Assembly: GCF_007679495.1 (NCBI RefSeq)
Contig: NZ_VEGP01000024.1
Coordinates: forward strand, 1-64,000
Length of the DNA: 64,000 bases
From: Paenibacillus sp. 32O-W
GTDB taxonomy: Bacteria > Bacillota > Bacilli > Paenibacillales > NBRC-103111
Direction: 5' to 3'
In this document: positions 44,240 to 53,599 of the stretch, in pieces
Layout of the letters: the number at the start of each line of letters is the position of its first letter
How positions within the stretch are numbered: the first letter of the stretch is position 1
The notes under the pieces: model-generated
Seen by the model: only the letters and a program-made list of their open reading frames with translations
Databases searched by the model: none
Told to the model about the DNA's origin: nothing
Made by a program: the position numbers and the translations under genes

Positions 44240-45676
44240 TCACGAAAACTTTCTCCTCACTAATATTTTTTGAAATAATGCCCACCAGTTATCCATAAAT
44301 AATTCCTCATGAAAAGCGTTTATACTTTGGTAGGCATTTCCACTCATGAATCGTAATTTCTCGGGGTTCAAAAAGAGTTCCTTCATTTTTTGAGCTAAGC
44401 TGTTAATATCGTCTTTTGGAACTAAATATCCATTAAATCCATGATTAATCATTACACTTGGACCATATTTTAAATCGTAACTAATTACAGGGCATCCATG
44501 GGATAAACTTTCCAAAGTAGCAAGACTAAATCCTTCAGACTTACTTGTTACAACGGAAAAAGCAGCTTCTTCAAAAATGTCTCTTGGGTTTTCTGAATAA
44601 CCTTTCAAAAAAACGTGATCCTGTAGCTGCAACTTTTCAATAAGTTCACTGAGTACATTTTCTTGATCACCTTTCCCGTATAGTTCTAGGCGCAAATTTG
44701 GAATTATATCTAGAACTGTTTTAAAAGCTTTTATAATATGGTCGAGTTGTTTTACTTTATGATACCTTGCTATAACAATAGCCTTCTTTAGGTCCCTTTT
44801 GGTAAAGTCTGGGGGGTTATCTGGTTTTTTATAACAATGTGGAATAACAAATAATCTCTCATTTTCCCCAAGAATTAATTCAACATCTTTCTTTTGAGCT
44901 TCTGTATGGAGCACAATTGCATCCGATTTCTTAAAATTATTTAACAACAATCTATAAGTATTTTTAATTGGGGAATCCGTTTCATAAGGTTCTTCTATAT
45001 GAATACTGTGACTAACAAAAATTCTTAAGCTATTAGTTTTTTCAAAAGATAATATATGTTGGTCCATGTCTCTTCCATCAACTATAAAAAAACAAGGGTC
45101 TTCAGTAGTTGACAATACATTTAACCAATGCATTATTAATTCTTGATCAGTATTACAAACCATAATGAGTCGATTACCTTCATCAAATAAAGATATTTTT
45201 TCATTATAAGCTCCGTAAGCAGTTCTTTGAAACTGTTTCACCATGAAACACCGTTTGTTACTGGTATAGTAAAACTCATATGTAATTCCGTTATCGTCGT
45301 CATCAGCTATCATTTTCCGTAATCTCCCTAAACTATCGAATACCTCCTCTACTGTTTTGAGTTTACAGTAATTAATCAATGAATCTTGATCTAAATAACT
45401 ATCATCTGGTAACAATCCCATTTCTGGTAACTTCTCGTAATACTCATACATATTTAAAATAGTTATATCGCTCGTTATTTTCCCTTTTTTTAGTAAATGT
45501 GATCTAATCAAATTGTAACTTGGATTAAAATTAAAAGTTAAGATTGTTGGTTTTAAGTTCGCCTCTTTACTAAAAATTCTTGCTCTTTGCAACATTGCAT
45601 TGGTTAATCCACCAAATTCCATATTGATATACGATACTATAAAAAAGAATCTACCATTTCTAAAATATTCAACCAT
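44240..45676 (-). CDS. glycosyltransferase, GT4-like (TagE-related)
   Basis: 478 residues. The C-terminal half is a GT-B donor domain: KAIVIARYHKVKQLDHIIKA, LYGKGDQE, VFLKGYSENP and the nucleotide-sugar E-x7-E region SEGFSLATLESLSHGCPVI. The long N-terminal region (GGLTNAMLQRARIF...) resembles poly(glycerol-phosphate) glucosyltransferase-type proteins. Acceptor unknown. It is the third gene of an AT-rich minus-strand unit after the UGM-like and NIS-type genes (130-base gap). Codon use and composition set it apart from the flanking chromosome. Confidence 0.75.
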   Translation of the reverse strand: MVEYFRNGRFFFIVSYINMEFGGLTNAMLQRARIFSKEANLKPTILTFNFNPSYNLIRSHLLKKGKITSDITILNMYEYYEKLPEMGLLPDDSYLDQDSLINYCKLKTVEEVFDSLGRLRKMIADDDDNGITYEFYYTSNKRCFMVKQFQRTAYGAYNEKISLFDEGNRLIMVCNTDQELIMHWLNVLSTTEDPCFFIVDGRDMDQHILSFEKTNSLRIFVSHSIHIEEPYETDSPIKNTYRLLLNNFKKSDAIVLHTEAQKKDVELILGENERLFVIPHCYKKPDNPPDFTKRDLKKAIVIARYHKVKQLDHIIKAFKTVLDIIPNLRLELYGKGDQENVLSELIEKLQLQDHVFLKGYSENPRDIFEEAAFSVVTSKSEGFSLATLESLSHGCPVISYDLKYGPSVMINHGFNGYLVPKDDINSLAQKMKELFLNPEKLRFMSGNAYQSINAFHEELFMDNWWALFQKILVRRKFS

Positions 45677-45805
45677 CTACTCCTCACCTCACTATACGCT
45701 TGTCAGATGTGTAATGAGGGGGATGTCAAAGATACCAAAGATAACATCCCCTCAAATAAAGCGATTACAATATTCCTTATAATGAGTGAACTTTTATATA
45801 GGATA

Positions 45806-47617
45806 CTAATTTCCAAGTACTTTTGACATTGTATTATAATTTAGATAAAGTTCGTTTTTTCGCACTGAACGGTATGGAACCGGTGTGTTTTTTAAGTTAA
45901 GCCCTTTCGATAATAGATTACGTCTCACTGATAAGTCCAACATGTATAACTTATATGTCTCAAAAGGAAATTCGCTCTTTTTCCACCATTTTGAATAAAT
46001 TGAATTAACAATCTCAATCAGTTTTTCAGATTTAACTGAATATTGTTTTGAAATAAACTTGATTAGATAGTTAAGTTGCGAATCAATAATCCCATGAGTA
46101 TAACCAGTTGTGAGGAAATAGCTTCGTAGATAAGGATCATTGTCTGGTAACACTGACATACTTCTTGTTTGTGCAGCATTTGTACTGTTGATGTGATTTG
46201 ATGATATACCATATCTTCCTAATAATTCCTTACTAATCTTTGTAGACTCTATATCTCTTAAACAAATACCAGTAAATGCCCGTTCTTTATTACTCCAGAC
46301 CAGAAGTGTGTTTTGTGCGTGTGACTCATGACCAAGTCCAAATTTTAATAACTCTAAATAACCTTCTACAAGACACTGTGATATATTATAAAACAATTCA
46401 ACTATTGATAAATGAGACATGCCTAGAAGTTCCTCGAATACGGTTAGTTCTCCTGATGGTGGTGATGAAACCATTGCAAAAGATGGAAGTAGTATCTCAT
46501 CATTTTTTAGAGCAGGATAAACCGAATTGATACCCCCCCGAAGTAGACACGTCAATATTGAGCATTCTTGGTGATATATCATCGCAAACTCTGGAATGAA
46601 ATGTACTCCTTGAGGCCATATTCCCTTTTCATAAATTTGCATAAATACCTGGGATGTAAGGATTCCATTCAGTGCCTCCTCACGGTTTAGAACACGAGAA
46701 TGGCTCGTTATTTGTCCAGTGTAAGTACATTTAATGTGGAAGTCAGAATAAGTCCCGGAATCTTCAGAGTATAATAATGTCCGAATAGATGTTGTAGGGG
46801 CACAACGAATTGTGCCAATTTTTATTAGATCTTCCTTTAGTTTTGGCATTTTTTCGAATAGATGAGGTAACGAAAAAGGATGTATGGGTATCATAGCTTT
46901 TCCCTGACATACCTTATCAAAAAGCATAATAGATTGATCAGTTAAATTCATAGTTTGTTTTTGAATACTAATCTTCCCGCTCTTTGAAGCAAAAAGGGGA
47001 ACCTCAATTTCTTTATTCTCCATTAAATATGGGTGATGGCAATGATCACCTATAAAGGCATGAGAAATAGGATTAATTTGAGGGCGTTCAATATTATATT
47101 TCTGCTCAAGTTCAACATATAGTTCTTTTTTTAAATGCATTAGTTCTTTTATATTGTGTCTTTTTGTTTGTCGCAAAGTACGCAGATTCTGCCCCATTAT
47201 GTAAGCCATGTTCATATTTGCTTCAAGTAACCCTTTAGCTTCAGGATGAATATTAAGGAGATGACATATCCAATCGATTGATACATCAATTTTTTTATTT
47301 GTAGCTACTTCATAAATCGAATGAATTTCATTAATGTCACCACAATAGTCTATAGTTGCTATTATATGAAACTGAGTATCATGGTTGTTAAGTTGGACTA
47401 GAAAGACAAGATAATCATCGGGGCAATTAAGATCCTCTGGATAAACATTTACACATGAAATACATCCTAGTGCTGCCTCTGATGCAATTAATGATTCATT
47501 AATGAATGCACGAAGGACATTAAAGACAGTAAATTGTTCTGCTGATCTAAGAGCGAATTCTTTATTGGAATCGCTAAATCTCTCGACCCAATTATTTTTA
47601 TTTAAAAGAGTCTCCAT
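45806..47617 (-). CDS. IucA/IucC-family NIS synthetase
   Basis: 603 residues. This family uses ATP to condense a carboxylate (citrate, 2-oxoglutarate or succinyl derivative) with an amine or alcohol, usually to make NRPS-independent siderophores. Visible motifs: HHPYLMENK (about 194-202), IPIHPFSLP (244-251, for the HPWQ motif), APTTSIRTLL (273-282), the TYTGQITSHSR strand, LGHESHAQNTLLV (429-440, the eAHgQN motif) and LRDIES (453-458, for RDxxg). The start ATG 47617 has GGAGGAAAAG upstream and overlaps the UGM-like gene by 16 bases, so they are coupled. The N-terminal motif is divergent. No partner NIS gene, TonB-type or iron ABC receptor is seen nearby. Confidence 0.8.
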   Translation of the reverse strand: METLLNKNNWVERFSDSNKEFALRSAEQFTVFNVLRAFINESLIASEAALGCISCVNVYPEDLNCPDDYLVFLVQLNNHDTQFHIIATIDYCGDINEIHSIYEVATNKKIDVSIDWICHLLNIHPEAKGLLEANMNMAYIMGQNLRTLRQTKRHNIKELMHLKKELYVELEQKYNIERPQINPISHAFIGDHCHHPYLMENKEIEVPLFASKSGKISIQKQTMNLTDQSIMLFDKVCQGKAMIPIHPFSLPHLFEKMPKLKEDLIKIGTIRCAPTTSIRTLLYSEDSGTYSDFHIKCTYTGQITSHSRVLNREEALNGILTSQVFMQIYEKGIWPQGVHFIPEFAMIYHQECSILTCLLRGGINSVYPALKNDEILLPSFAMVSSPPSGELTVFEELLGMSHLSIVELFYNISQCLVEGYLELLKFGLGHESHAQNTLLVWSNKERAFTGICLRDIESTKISKELLGRYGISSNHINSTNAAQTRSMSVLPDNDPYLRSYFLTTGYTHGIIDSQLNYLIKFISKQYSVKSEKLIEIVNSIYSKWWKKSEFPFETYKLYMLDLSVRRNLLSKGLNLKNTPVPYRSVRKNELYLNYNTMSKVLGN

Positions 47618-48960
47618 GTCTTTTCCTCCGTACCGAAAATAACTTTTTCAATAACTTCCATTCCTTGCATAAAGGTATGATCTTGGTTTGATATTTCATA
47701 ACACCATGCTCCAAATCGTCCCCGCGAATAGATATCGTGCTTCATTAACTCGGGTTGAATAATCCTTAGAGAATTATTTCGTTCAACTGTTGGCACAGGG
47801 TATCCAAATGGAGCCATAAAATACCATGTTGAAACAACTTCGCCATTTTCGGGGTCCATTAACTTTGTATTTATAGCCCCTTGTATTACCTCATTTATCA
47901 AATTATCCTTTACTTGTTTAGAATCTGATTCGGACACTTCACACAATAAAGAGTAATGGCCTTCAGATGGTACATTATATTTCGAATAATTAGATAATAT
48001 AGTAACCCTATAGCATGGGGTATCATCATTAGGGAAATATATCCAACTTTTATCTACCAAATGTTGTGGAATTTCACCTTTGATTCCGATGCCAACTACG
48101 TGGACAATATTATTTATGAGCTTATTCGCATGCTCATATAAATGTTCCAATTTTGCCATTTTAATTAATTTTATTAACGGTATCGAAGTAATTAGTGTAT
48201 CATATTCTTCTATTGATCCATCATTAAAAAACAGTACTTTTTCCTTTATATTAAGTTCGGTAAGCTCTTTATTAAAATGAATTTGACTCTGTGGTAATTT
48301 TGCGGCTAGACCTTTCCATATAGTCCCTGTTCCTCCTTTAATGGGATAGGAAAAATAATTATTAGGTCCCCAACTGTCATTCGTTTTATCATATAAAATG
48401 TCTCTTACAACTTCCTTTAGGTCTATTTGTGACACCCTTTCTTTTACCCAATAGTAACCCATTTCTTTTGGTTCATGAGCCCATACCTTATAATTATATG
48501 GATACATGAAATGTTTAAAGATACCAACTCCATAATTTTGCTTTATCCATTCTTCAAAATTTGCTGGAGGCTGACTACTTTCGTTCTTTGTCTTTGAATC
48601 AATAAGACCCTCTAAACATTCCCACGCACAATCTGCAGGTAGGTCTTTTAAATTCGCATGATAGGGATAAGAAATGAATCTATCATGTTGCCAAGCAAAA
48701 GCATTTCTTTTTATATTTTTGTTTAAGTCTGAATTGAAGTGTTCCTCTAACATTTCGTTGTATTGTTCATAATGTGAGAACTGTACATGTCCACCGATAT
48801 CCCATACAAATCCCATATTATCCTGGAATGAAGTAGCCAACCCCCCTGCATAACTATTTTTCTCAAATGCAACCCAATTCGAATATCCGATCTTTTGCAA
48901 CTTATTAGCTGCTCCGATTCCACAAGGTCCAAGTCCAAGAATAACTATCCTCTTCAACAC
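47602..48960 (-). CDS. UDP-galactopyranose-mutase-like flavoenzyme (eukaryotic-type)
   Basis: 452 residues. FAD-binding motif VILGLGPCGIGAANKLQ, then FEKNSYAGGLATSF and WDIGGHVQFSHYEQY. The last segment (His58) and later NYKVWAHEP, SWGPNNYFSYPIKGGTGTIW match UGMs of fungal/protozoal type (Aspergillus-like GGHVIFSHY, WGPN..F..P..GGTG.IW) rather than E. coli Glf. UGM converts UDP-galactopyranose to UDP-galactofuranose. A related ring-contraction substrate or another FAD oxidoreductase role is possible. Start GTG 48960 follows AAAGGGG. It leads the AT-rich unit and is divergent from a GT4 gene. Confidence 0.72.
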   Translation of the reverse strand: MLKRIVILGLGPCGIGAANKLQKIGYSNWVAFEKNSYAGGLATSFQDNMGFVWDIGGHVQFSHYEQYNEMLEEHFNSDLNKNIKRNAFAWQHDRFISYPYHANLKDLPADCAWECLEGLIDSKTKNESSQPPANFEEWIKQNYGVGIFKHFMYPYNYKVWAHEPKEMGYYWVKERVSQIDLKEVVRDILYDKTNDSWGPNNYFSYPIKGGTGTIWKGLAAKLPQSQIHFNKELTELNIKEKVLFFNDGSIEEYDTLITSIPLIKLIKMAKLEHLYEHANKLINNIVHVVGIGIKGEIPQHLVDKSWIYFPNDDTPCYRVTILSNYSKYNVPSEGHYSLLCEVSESDSKQVKDNLINEVIQGAINTKLMDPENGEVVSTWYFMAPFGYPVPTVERNNSLRIIQPELMKHDIYSRGRFGAWCYEISNQDHTFMQGMEVIEKVIFGTEEKTWRLF

Positions 48961-49091
48961 TGTAACCCCTTTCAATTTTTGATGGCATTGAGATAAACTA
49001 TTTACAAAAACCTAATGAATATTTTACAATAAATTTACATGGAATGAAATAGGGTATTTTTAAAAAAAAGGTAAAAAAGGCAGGTATTATT

Positions 49092-50288
49092 ATGAACTCA
49101 AAAAATAAAGTTCTAATGATTACTCCCGACTATCCACCAGATGTTTTTGGAGGTATTGGTATTCATGTAAATGAATTGGCAATTGCTTTGTCCGAAATAA
49201 ATTGTGATTTAACAGTAGTTGTAGCCCCTCTATATAAAGAGATGAGTTTTAGTAGAATAGAGATAAATGATAACTTATCTGTAGTGACCCTTAAACAACA
49301 AATAACAGACGAGGTACCGCTAAATTATTGGCCTCTTAGATTGTCAAAATATAACGAACAATTATTGAACGAATTAGATAAATATATCGAACATAGCAAT
49401 CACAGCTCATTTGATATAATACATATTCATGATTATTACCATGCTCATGTTGCGGTTGCCCTGAAGGAGAAGTTTCAACTCCCTTTAATCTCTACTATTC
49501 ACTCTATTGCTCCTCCAGCAAGTCATTTTATTGATGGTCTTAGAAGATTTCTTGCTTCAAATTCAGATACTATTATTTCAGTAAGTGCCTGGTTACGAGA
49601 AAAAATAAAGACCAGGTACAATTTGGATGACAGTGTCAAAGTAATCCATAACGGTATTACATGTAAAAATCCTGATGCTGCCCTACTAAGGGCAAAAAAA
49701 CCCACACAACCTAAAATAATTACCTTTGTTGGCAGGCTTGCACCTAGAAAAGGATGTGATATTTTATTAAGAGCCTTCAAAAAGGTTCTGATAAACGATC
49801 CAACGGTGATACTTCAAATGATTGGTGATGGTCCACTACGTAGTAATCTTGAATCATTAGCTGATGACCTAGGAATCCTTGATAATGTTCAGTTCTTGGG
49901 ATATATAAAAAATGAAGAAATTCGAAGTTACTTAGCAAATTCGTCATTACACGTTGTACCCAGCACACAGGAACCCTTTGGCATTGTTGCCCTGGAAGCA
50001 ATGGCTGAAGGAATCCCAGTCATCACTACAACCGTGGGCGGATTCCCTGAATTTATAACTCATGGTTGGAATGGATATATGGTAGAACCTGATGAAGTAA
50101 ATTCACTATCTGATGCAATTCAGTTGTTGATAGAGAATACGAATCTCAGATCTAATCTAGCATACAATGCATTAACATCTTTAAATAATTTCTCATGGAA
50201 AAAGGTTGCTGCATCAACCAAATCGATATATCTTGAGCATATTAGTAAGGAGAAAATTATTAAAAAATATCATATAAATATGTTCTAA
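49092..50288 (+). CDS. glycosyltransferase family 4
   Basis: 398 residues, GT-B fold. N-terminal PDYPPDVFGGIGIHVNELAIAL (acceptor-domain glycine loop), FVGRLAPRKGCDILLRAF, MIGDGPLRSNLE, and STQEPFGIVALEAMAEGIPVI with the E-x7-E donor motif, then VGGFPEFI. It is a retaining transferase using an NDP-sugar; if the divergent UGM-like enzyme makes UDP-Galf, that is a natural donor. Divergent promoters must lie in the 131 AT-rich bases to the UGM-like gene. It resembles glycogen-synthase-like GT4 proteins only in general fold. Confidence 0.8.
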   Translation: MNSKNKVLMITPDYPPDVFGGIGIHVNELAIALSEINCDLTVVVAPLYKEMSFSRIEINDNLSVVTLKQQITDEVPLNYWPLRLSKYNEQLLNELDKYIEHSNHSSFDIIHIHDYYHAHVAVALKEKFQLPLISTIHSIAPPASHFIDGLRRFLASNSDTIISVSAWLREKIKTRYNLDDSVKVIHNGITCKNPDAALLRAKKPTQPKIITFVGRLAPRKGCDILLRAFKKVLINDPTVILQMIGDGPLRSNLESLADDLGILDNVQFLGYIKNEEIRSYLANSSLHVVPSTQEPFGIVALEAMAEGIPVITTTVGGFPEFITHGWNGYMVEPDEVNSLSDAIQLLIENTNLRSNLAYNALTSLNNFSWKKVAASTKSIYLEHISKEKIIKKYHINMF

Positions 50289-50367
50289 GCCCTTTAAACA
50301 GGCGCAACAGGGATCTTATATATTTGATATGGAAATATGAAACAGATTTGACTACTCCAGAGCAAAT

Positions 50368-50510
50368 TCAACCATCTATCCGGTGAGTGATAGCCACCTC
50401 TCTGGTGTTTTTAAGCTTCCCTTTCCATCCCCTCATGGGGAGACGCAGGGAACAAGCCCCTTGAACTGGTCGTGAGGCAACCCCCAATGGTTTACTGGGG
50501 GATTGCATGA
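50368..50510 (-). mobile_element. IS200/IS605-type right end, omegaRNA-like remnant
   Basis: On the minus strand hairpins CCCCCA..TGGGGG and TCCCC-ATGA-GGGGA are followed by AAGGGAAGCTTAAA, ACACCAGAGAGGTGG and GGATAGATGGTTGAAT. The order and the terminal GGTTGAAT resemble the 3' end of tnpB loci, where the omegaRNA scaffold lies. No tnpB frame is left upstream. The rest of 50289-50700 holds nothing else I recognise. Confidence 0.4.
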
Positions 50511-50699
50511 GTGTGCTGTGGATATAAAGTAATGTAATGCAACAAAAGCATGTTTTCACCCAAATAGAATCTATTTTTATGAAAATCATTGCAATGACAA
50601 ATCAGATAAAATTAAAAACACTAATGCTTCGTATGCCTTAGAAAAACTACGACAGCAGGATTAGCTTGTCGAAGTATTACAGGGAAAGAACTTTACAAA

Positions 50700-51699
50700 G
50701 GAGTTACCTCATACTTTCTAGAATCGGCTAGGCGCTGCCCCTCGAATTTAATTTCGAACCGAAATGACTCATTACCCGCACTGTGAAGCGAAGCTGCAAC
50801 ATTCGCATATGGCCTGGCATAAAAAGATGTCTACACTAAATGGCGTTATCGATGTATGGAGCTTGGCTTACGCTTGTAAGAATCCTTCACGCCTGCACAT
50901 GGGCGTCTCGTATAAATCGGCCGAAGCGGAGATGCTCAGCATGAAGCACTCGTCCTACGGCTACGATGTGCTGGCTCTGGCGGCGAGCTGCGATTCAAGC
51001 ATCATATGACGGTCAAAGAACTGGCGAACGTCAAGCGCAAAATTTTTATGAGCGTTATCAAGTCCTTATGACCGCGAGTCTCGATGACCATGTCCGCAAG
51101 ATGCTGGCCGAAAAGACAGAGCAAAACGGCGGTATCATTTTATCCATGGATGGCTTTCAGCCGGAGAAGGTCAACGACCCTGTATGTCCTTCGCGAAGTA
51201 TTCAGCGGGACGGTGCTTGCTGCGAAGAACATGAAAAGTGGCTCAGCGGCGGAGTTGCAAACGCTCATCCTGTCGGTGATCGAGCTCGGCTTTCCCATTG
51301 TCGGGATCGTTAGCGACGGCCAACATTCGATCCGTTTGGCGTTCGAACGCCTACGTCCCGACGTTCCGTATCAGTATTGCCAGTATCATTAATTGAAGGA
51401 TATTGTAAAACTAGTAGGGCTTGGAGAAATTATTCGACAGACGAAGGTGAATCACCGCCGGATCACAGGATTACGGAATTGGAATTCCTACATCCAGCGC
51501 AACGGTGAATTGATCGTGCTGATCCGGGATGCGCTTCCATAGGAACATATTGAACACCATCTAGGCTCCGTCGCTATGCCGCTTACAAGAACTGTGAGGT
51601 CAATTGGCGCTCCCGTTTGAACGAACATGTGGAACGTAAACGTTTTAATCGAGATACCGAGGCTTATCTGGCTGTACTGAGCACGAATGGGATAAAATA
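50700..51699 (+). pseudogene. DDE transposase, several frameshifts and deletions
   Basis: Fragments in successive frames belong to one transposase: PHCEAKLQHSHMAWHKK and DVWSLAYACKNPSRLHMG, then LMTASLDDHVRKMLAEKT, IILSMDGFQPEK (first Asp), PIVGIVSDGQHSIRLAFERL (second Asp), YQYCQYH and finally NWRSRLNEHVERKRFNRD ending at 51699. At least three frame changes and a missing C-terminal catalytic part make it inactive. The cysteine-containing start suggests a zinc-finger transposase; I cannot name the IS family with certainty. Confidence 0.65.
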
Positions 51700-51733
51700 G
51701 TCTGTTAGCTAACTATGCTGTCGTAGAAAAAAA

Positions 51734-52240
51734 TCGAGTAAGTGGGGGCGACTAATCCCCATCTTCTCACACCACCGTACATACATGGTCCGCATACGGC
51801 GGCCCCAAAGATTAACAGGGTTGCAAGTAACGAGAAAGCAGACTTTTCAGCCCTCTCGCTTCCCAATAGGAAGTCGGGAGGGCGTTGTTTGTGTTCCGGG
51901 ACACTTCCCATGCACCGCGACGGGAGTTGGCCATGTCGAAGCAAGCCCACTCTGGCACGCCAAGCGCTCGAAGCTCACGAATGCGCGTGCGGACTCTCTC
52001 GCGTACTATGGGGCCTCTGCTGGCTCTTGCGGATTCAGTAGAGTCTCTCGGCTCTAGTTACGAAGGGACTTCGCGTATTCCGCAGGCCTCCCCAGATTAG
52101 AACGTCATCTTTCTGCCCGCGACCACTGGAGTATACAAGACTAGTCCTTGGCGGCTCTGGATTTTTTTATGTACCGGCAACTCATCACTAATCCTGCCTC
52201 AAAGCTAGTTCGTGTACCTTGGCCCGATGACGCCCATGCT
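51734..52240 (-). mobile_element. group II intron remnant on the minus strand
   Basis: The minus strand ends with GCCGTATGCGGACC...TACGGTGG and a hairpin closing in CTTACTCGAT at 51734, the look of domains V and VI. Upstream the frame VRERVRTRIRELRALGVPEW, FDMANSRRGAWEVSR, LPTSYWEAREGLKSLLSRY is the C-terminal tail of a group II maturase. Before that lie ribozyme-like stems. The bulk of the ORF is gone. It adjoins the broken transposase. Confidence 0.55.
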
Positions 52241-52250
52241 GGGCGTACAG

Positions 52251-52288
52251 AAAAAACGCGGAAGGAGTAATACACTCCTGTCCGCGTT
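52251..52288 (-). terminator. terminator after the LeuB-like gene
   Basis: On the minus strand AACGCGGA..AGGAGT and ACTCCT..TCCGCGTT pair in a long stem and run into six T residues. It lies about 85 bases past the dehydrogenase stop. Confidence 0.8.
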
Positions 52289-52371
52289 CTAATGTGCAAA
52301 GCAGTATTGAAAAACATATAGTGGCCAATAAAGGATCACTTCTTGTGAATGGTTCCTTATTTATAAACCAA

Positions 52372-53466
52372 TCAATCACTTATCATAATTTTGTGACAAA
52401 CTTTATCACCAAATTCAGCAGTACCAAGTACTTTTGATAAATCGTCTCCCTCAATAAATAGATCTTGGGTTCTGAATCCCTCTTCTAATACAGAAAAAAT
52501 TGATTCTTCAATATGTTTAGACTCATTTTCAAGATTAAATGAGTATCTTAACATCAATGCCACCGATAAAATTGCACTTATTGGATTAGCAATATTTTTC
52601 CCAGCAATGCTTGGTGCCGATCCATGAATAGGTTCGTACAATCCAAAAGTACTATCACCTAAACTAGCCGATGGCAGTAAACCAATTGAACCTAATAATA
52701 CAGAAGCTTCGTCTGATAAAATATCACCAAACATGTTGCTAGTAAGAATAACATCAAATTGACTTGGATTTAATATTAGTTGCATTGATGCGTTATCAAC
52801 ATGCATATAGTCTAATTTAACATCTCCATAATCCTTGGAAATCCTTTCTACAACCTCTCGCCATAATAAACTACTTTTCAAAACGTTTGATTTCGCAACT
52901 AATGTTAATTTTCTCCTCCTCTTCCTTGCTATCTCAAATGCTTTAACTGCTATTCTGCTTATCTCTGATTCTGAGTATGTTTCAGTATCCGAATAAATCT
53001 TTTCACCATTAATAATTTCTTCTTTTTTTTGGCCAAAGTAAATACCGGATGTTAATTCTCTTACAATAACTATATTGACATTTTCTACAATTTTTTCTTT
53101 TATAGGAGAAAGATGAATTAGCGGTGCGATAGTTTTTGTCTCTCTTAAATTGTTATATAAATTAAAATGTTTTCTTAGAGGTAAAATGGCTTTTTGCTCA
53201 ACTCCAGACCATTTGGGATGATTAATATCTTCAGGCGGGCCACCAAATGGGCCCTTTAATAAAGCATCACATTTTTTTGCTTCAATAATTGTGTGTTCTG
53301 GCAAATGTTTCCCATATTTATCAAATGCTTCACCGCTTGCTTCTAAATAAGTTCTTTCAAATTGGTGATTGAATTTTTTTTCAATACACGTTAAAACTTT
53401 CTCTGCCTCTGCAATTATCTCAGGACCAATATAATCACCTTTAAGAATTCCAATTTTCGCTCTCAT
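52372..53466 (-). CDS. 3-isopropylmalate-dehydrogenase-like enzyme
   Basis: 364 residues, beta-decarboxylating dehydrogenase family (LeuB/isocitrate/tartrate/homoisocitrate). LPLRKHFNLYNNLRE carries the substrate arginines, RELTSGIYFG the third Arg and Tyr, VAKSNVL the catalytic Lys, NMFGDILSDEAS the metal Asp residues and HGSAPSIAGKNIANP the NAD site. It is closest to LeuB, but it stands alone: no leuA, leuC or leuD is present. It is AT-rich like the UGM/NIS cluster and unlike the chromosome. Start ATG 53466 (GGAAGG upstream) is preferred to GTG 53475. It may feed a 2-oxo acid into a special pathway or be a displaced leu gene. Confidence 0.8.
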   Translation of the reverse strand: MRAKIGILKGDYIGPEIIAEAEKVLTCIEKKFNHQFERTYLEASGEAFDKYGKHLPEHTIIEAKKCDALLKGPFGGPPEDINHPKWSGVEQKAILPLRKHFNLYNNLRETKTIAPLIHLSPIKEKIVENVNIVIVRELTSGIYFGQKKEEIINGEKIYSDTETYSESEISRIAVKAFEIARKRRRKLTLVAKSNVLKSSLLWREVVERISKDYGDVKLDYMHVDNASMQLILNPSQFDVILTSNMFGDILSDEASVLLGSIGLLPSASLGDSTFGLYEPIHGSAPSIAGKNIANPISAILSVALMLRYSFNLENESKHIEESIFSVLEEGFRTQDLFIEGDDLSKVLGTAEFGDKVCHKIMISD

Positions 53467-53599
53467 TACCTGCACACCTTCCTATTATGTTTTTCCCAAA
53501 TGATTAGTTAAATTTAGTATATATTAAATAATTAGAAAAAGAAACAAAAGCAAATTGTAAACGCGCAAAGATAATTTAAATCGAGCCAACCTTTGCTTC

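Noticed and set aside
50368-50589. 73-residue minus-strand open frame as a small protein gene
   Set aside because: Its 3' two thirds are the IS605-type end hairpins, so coding is unlikely.
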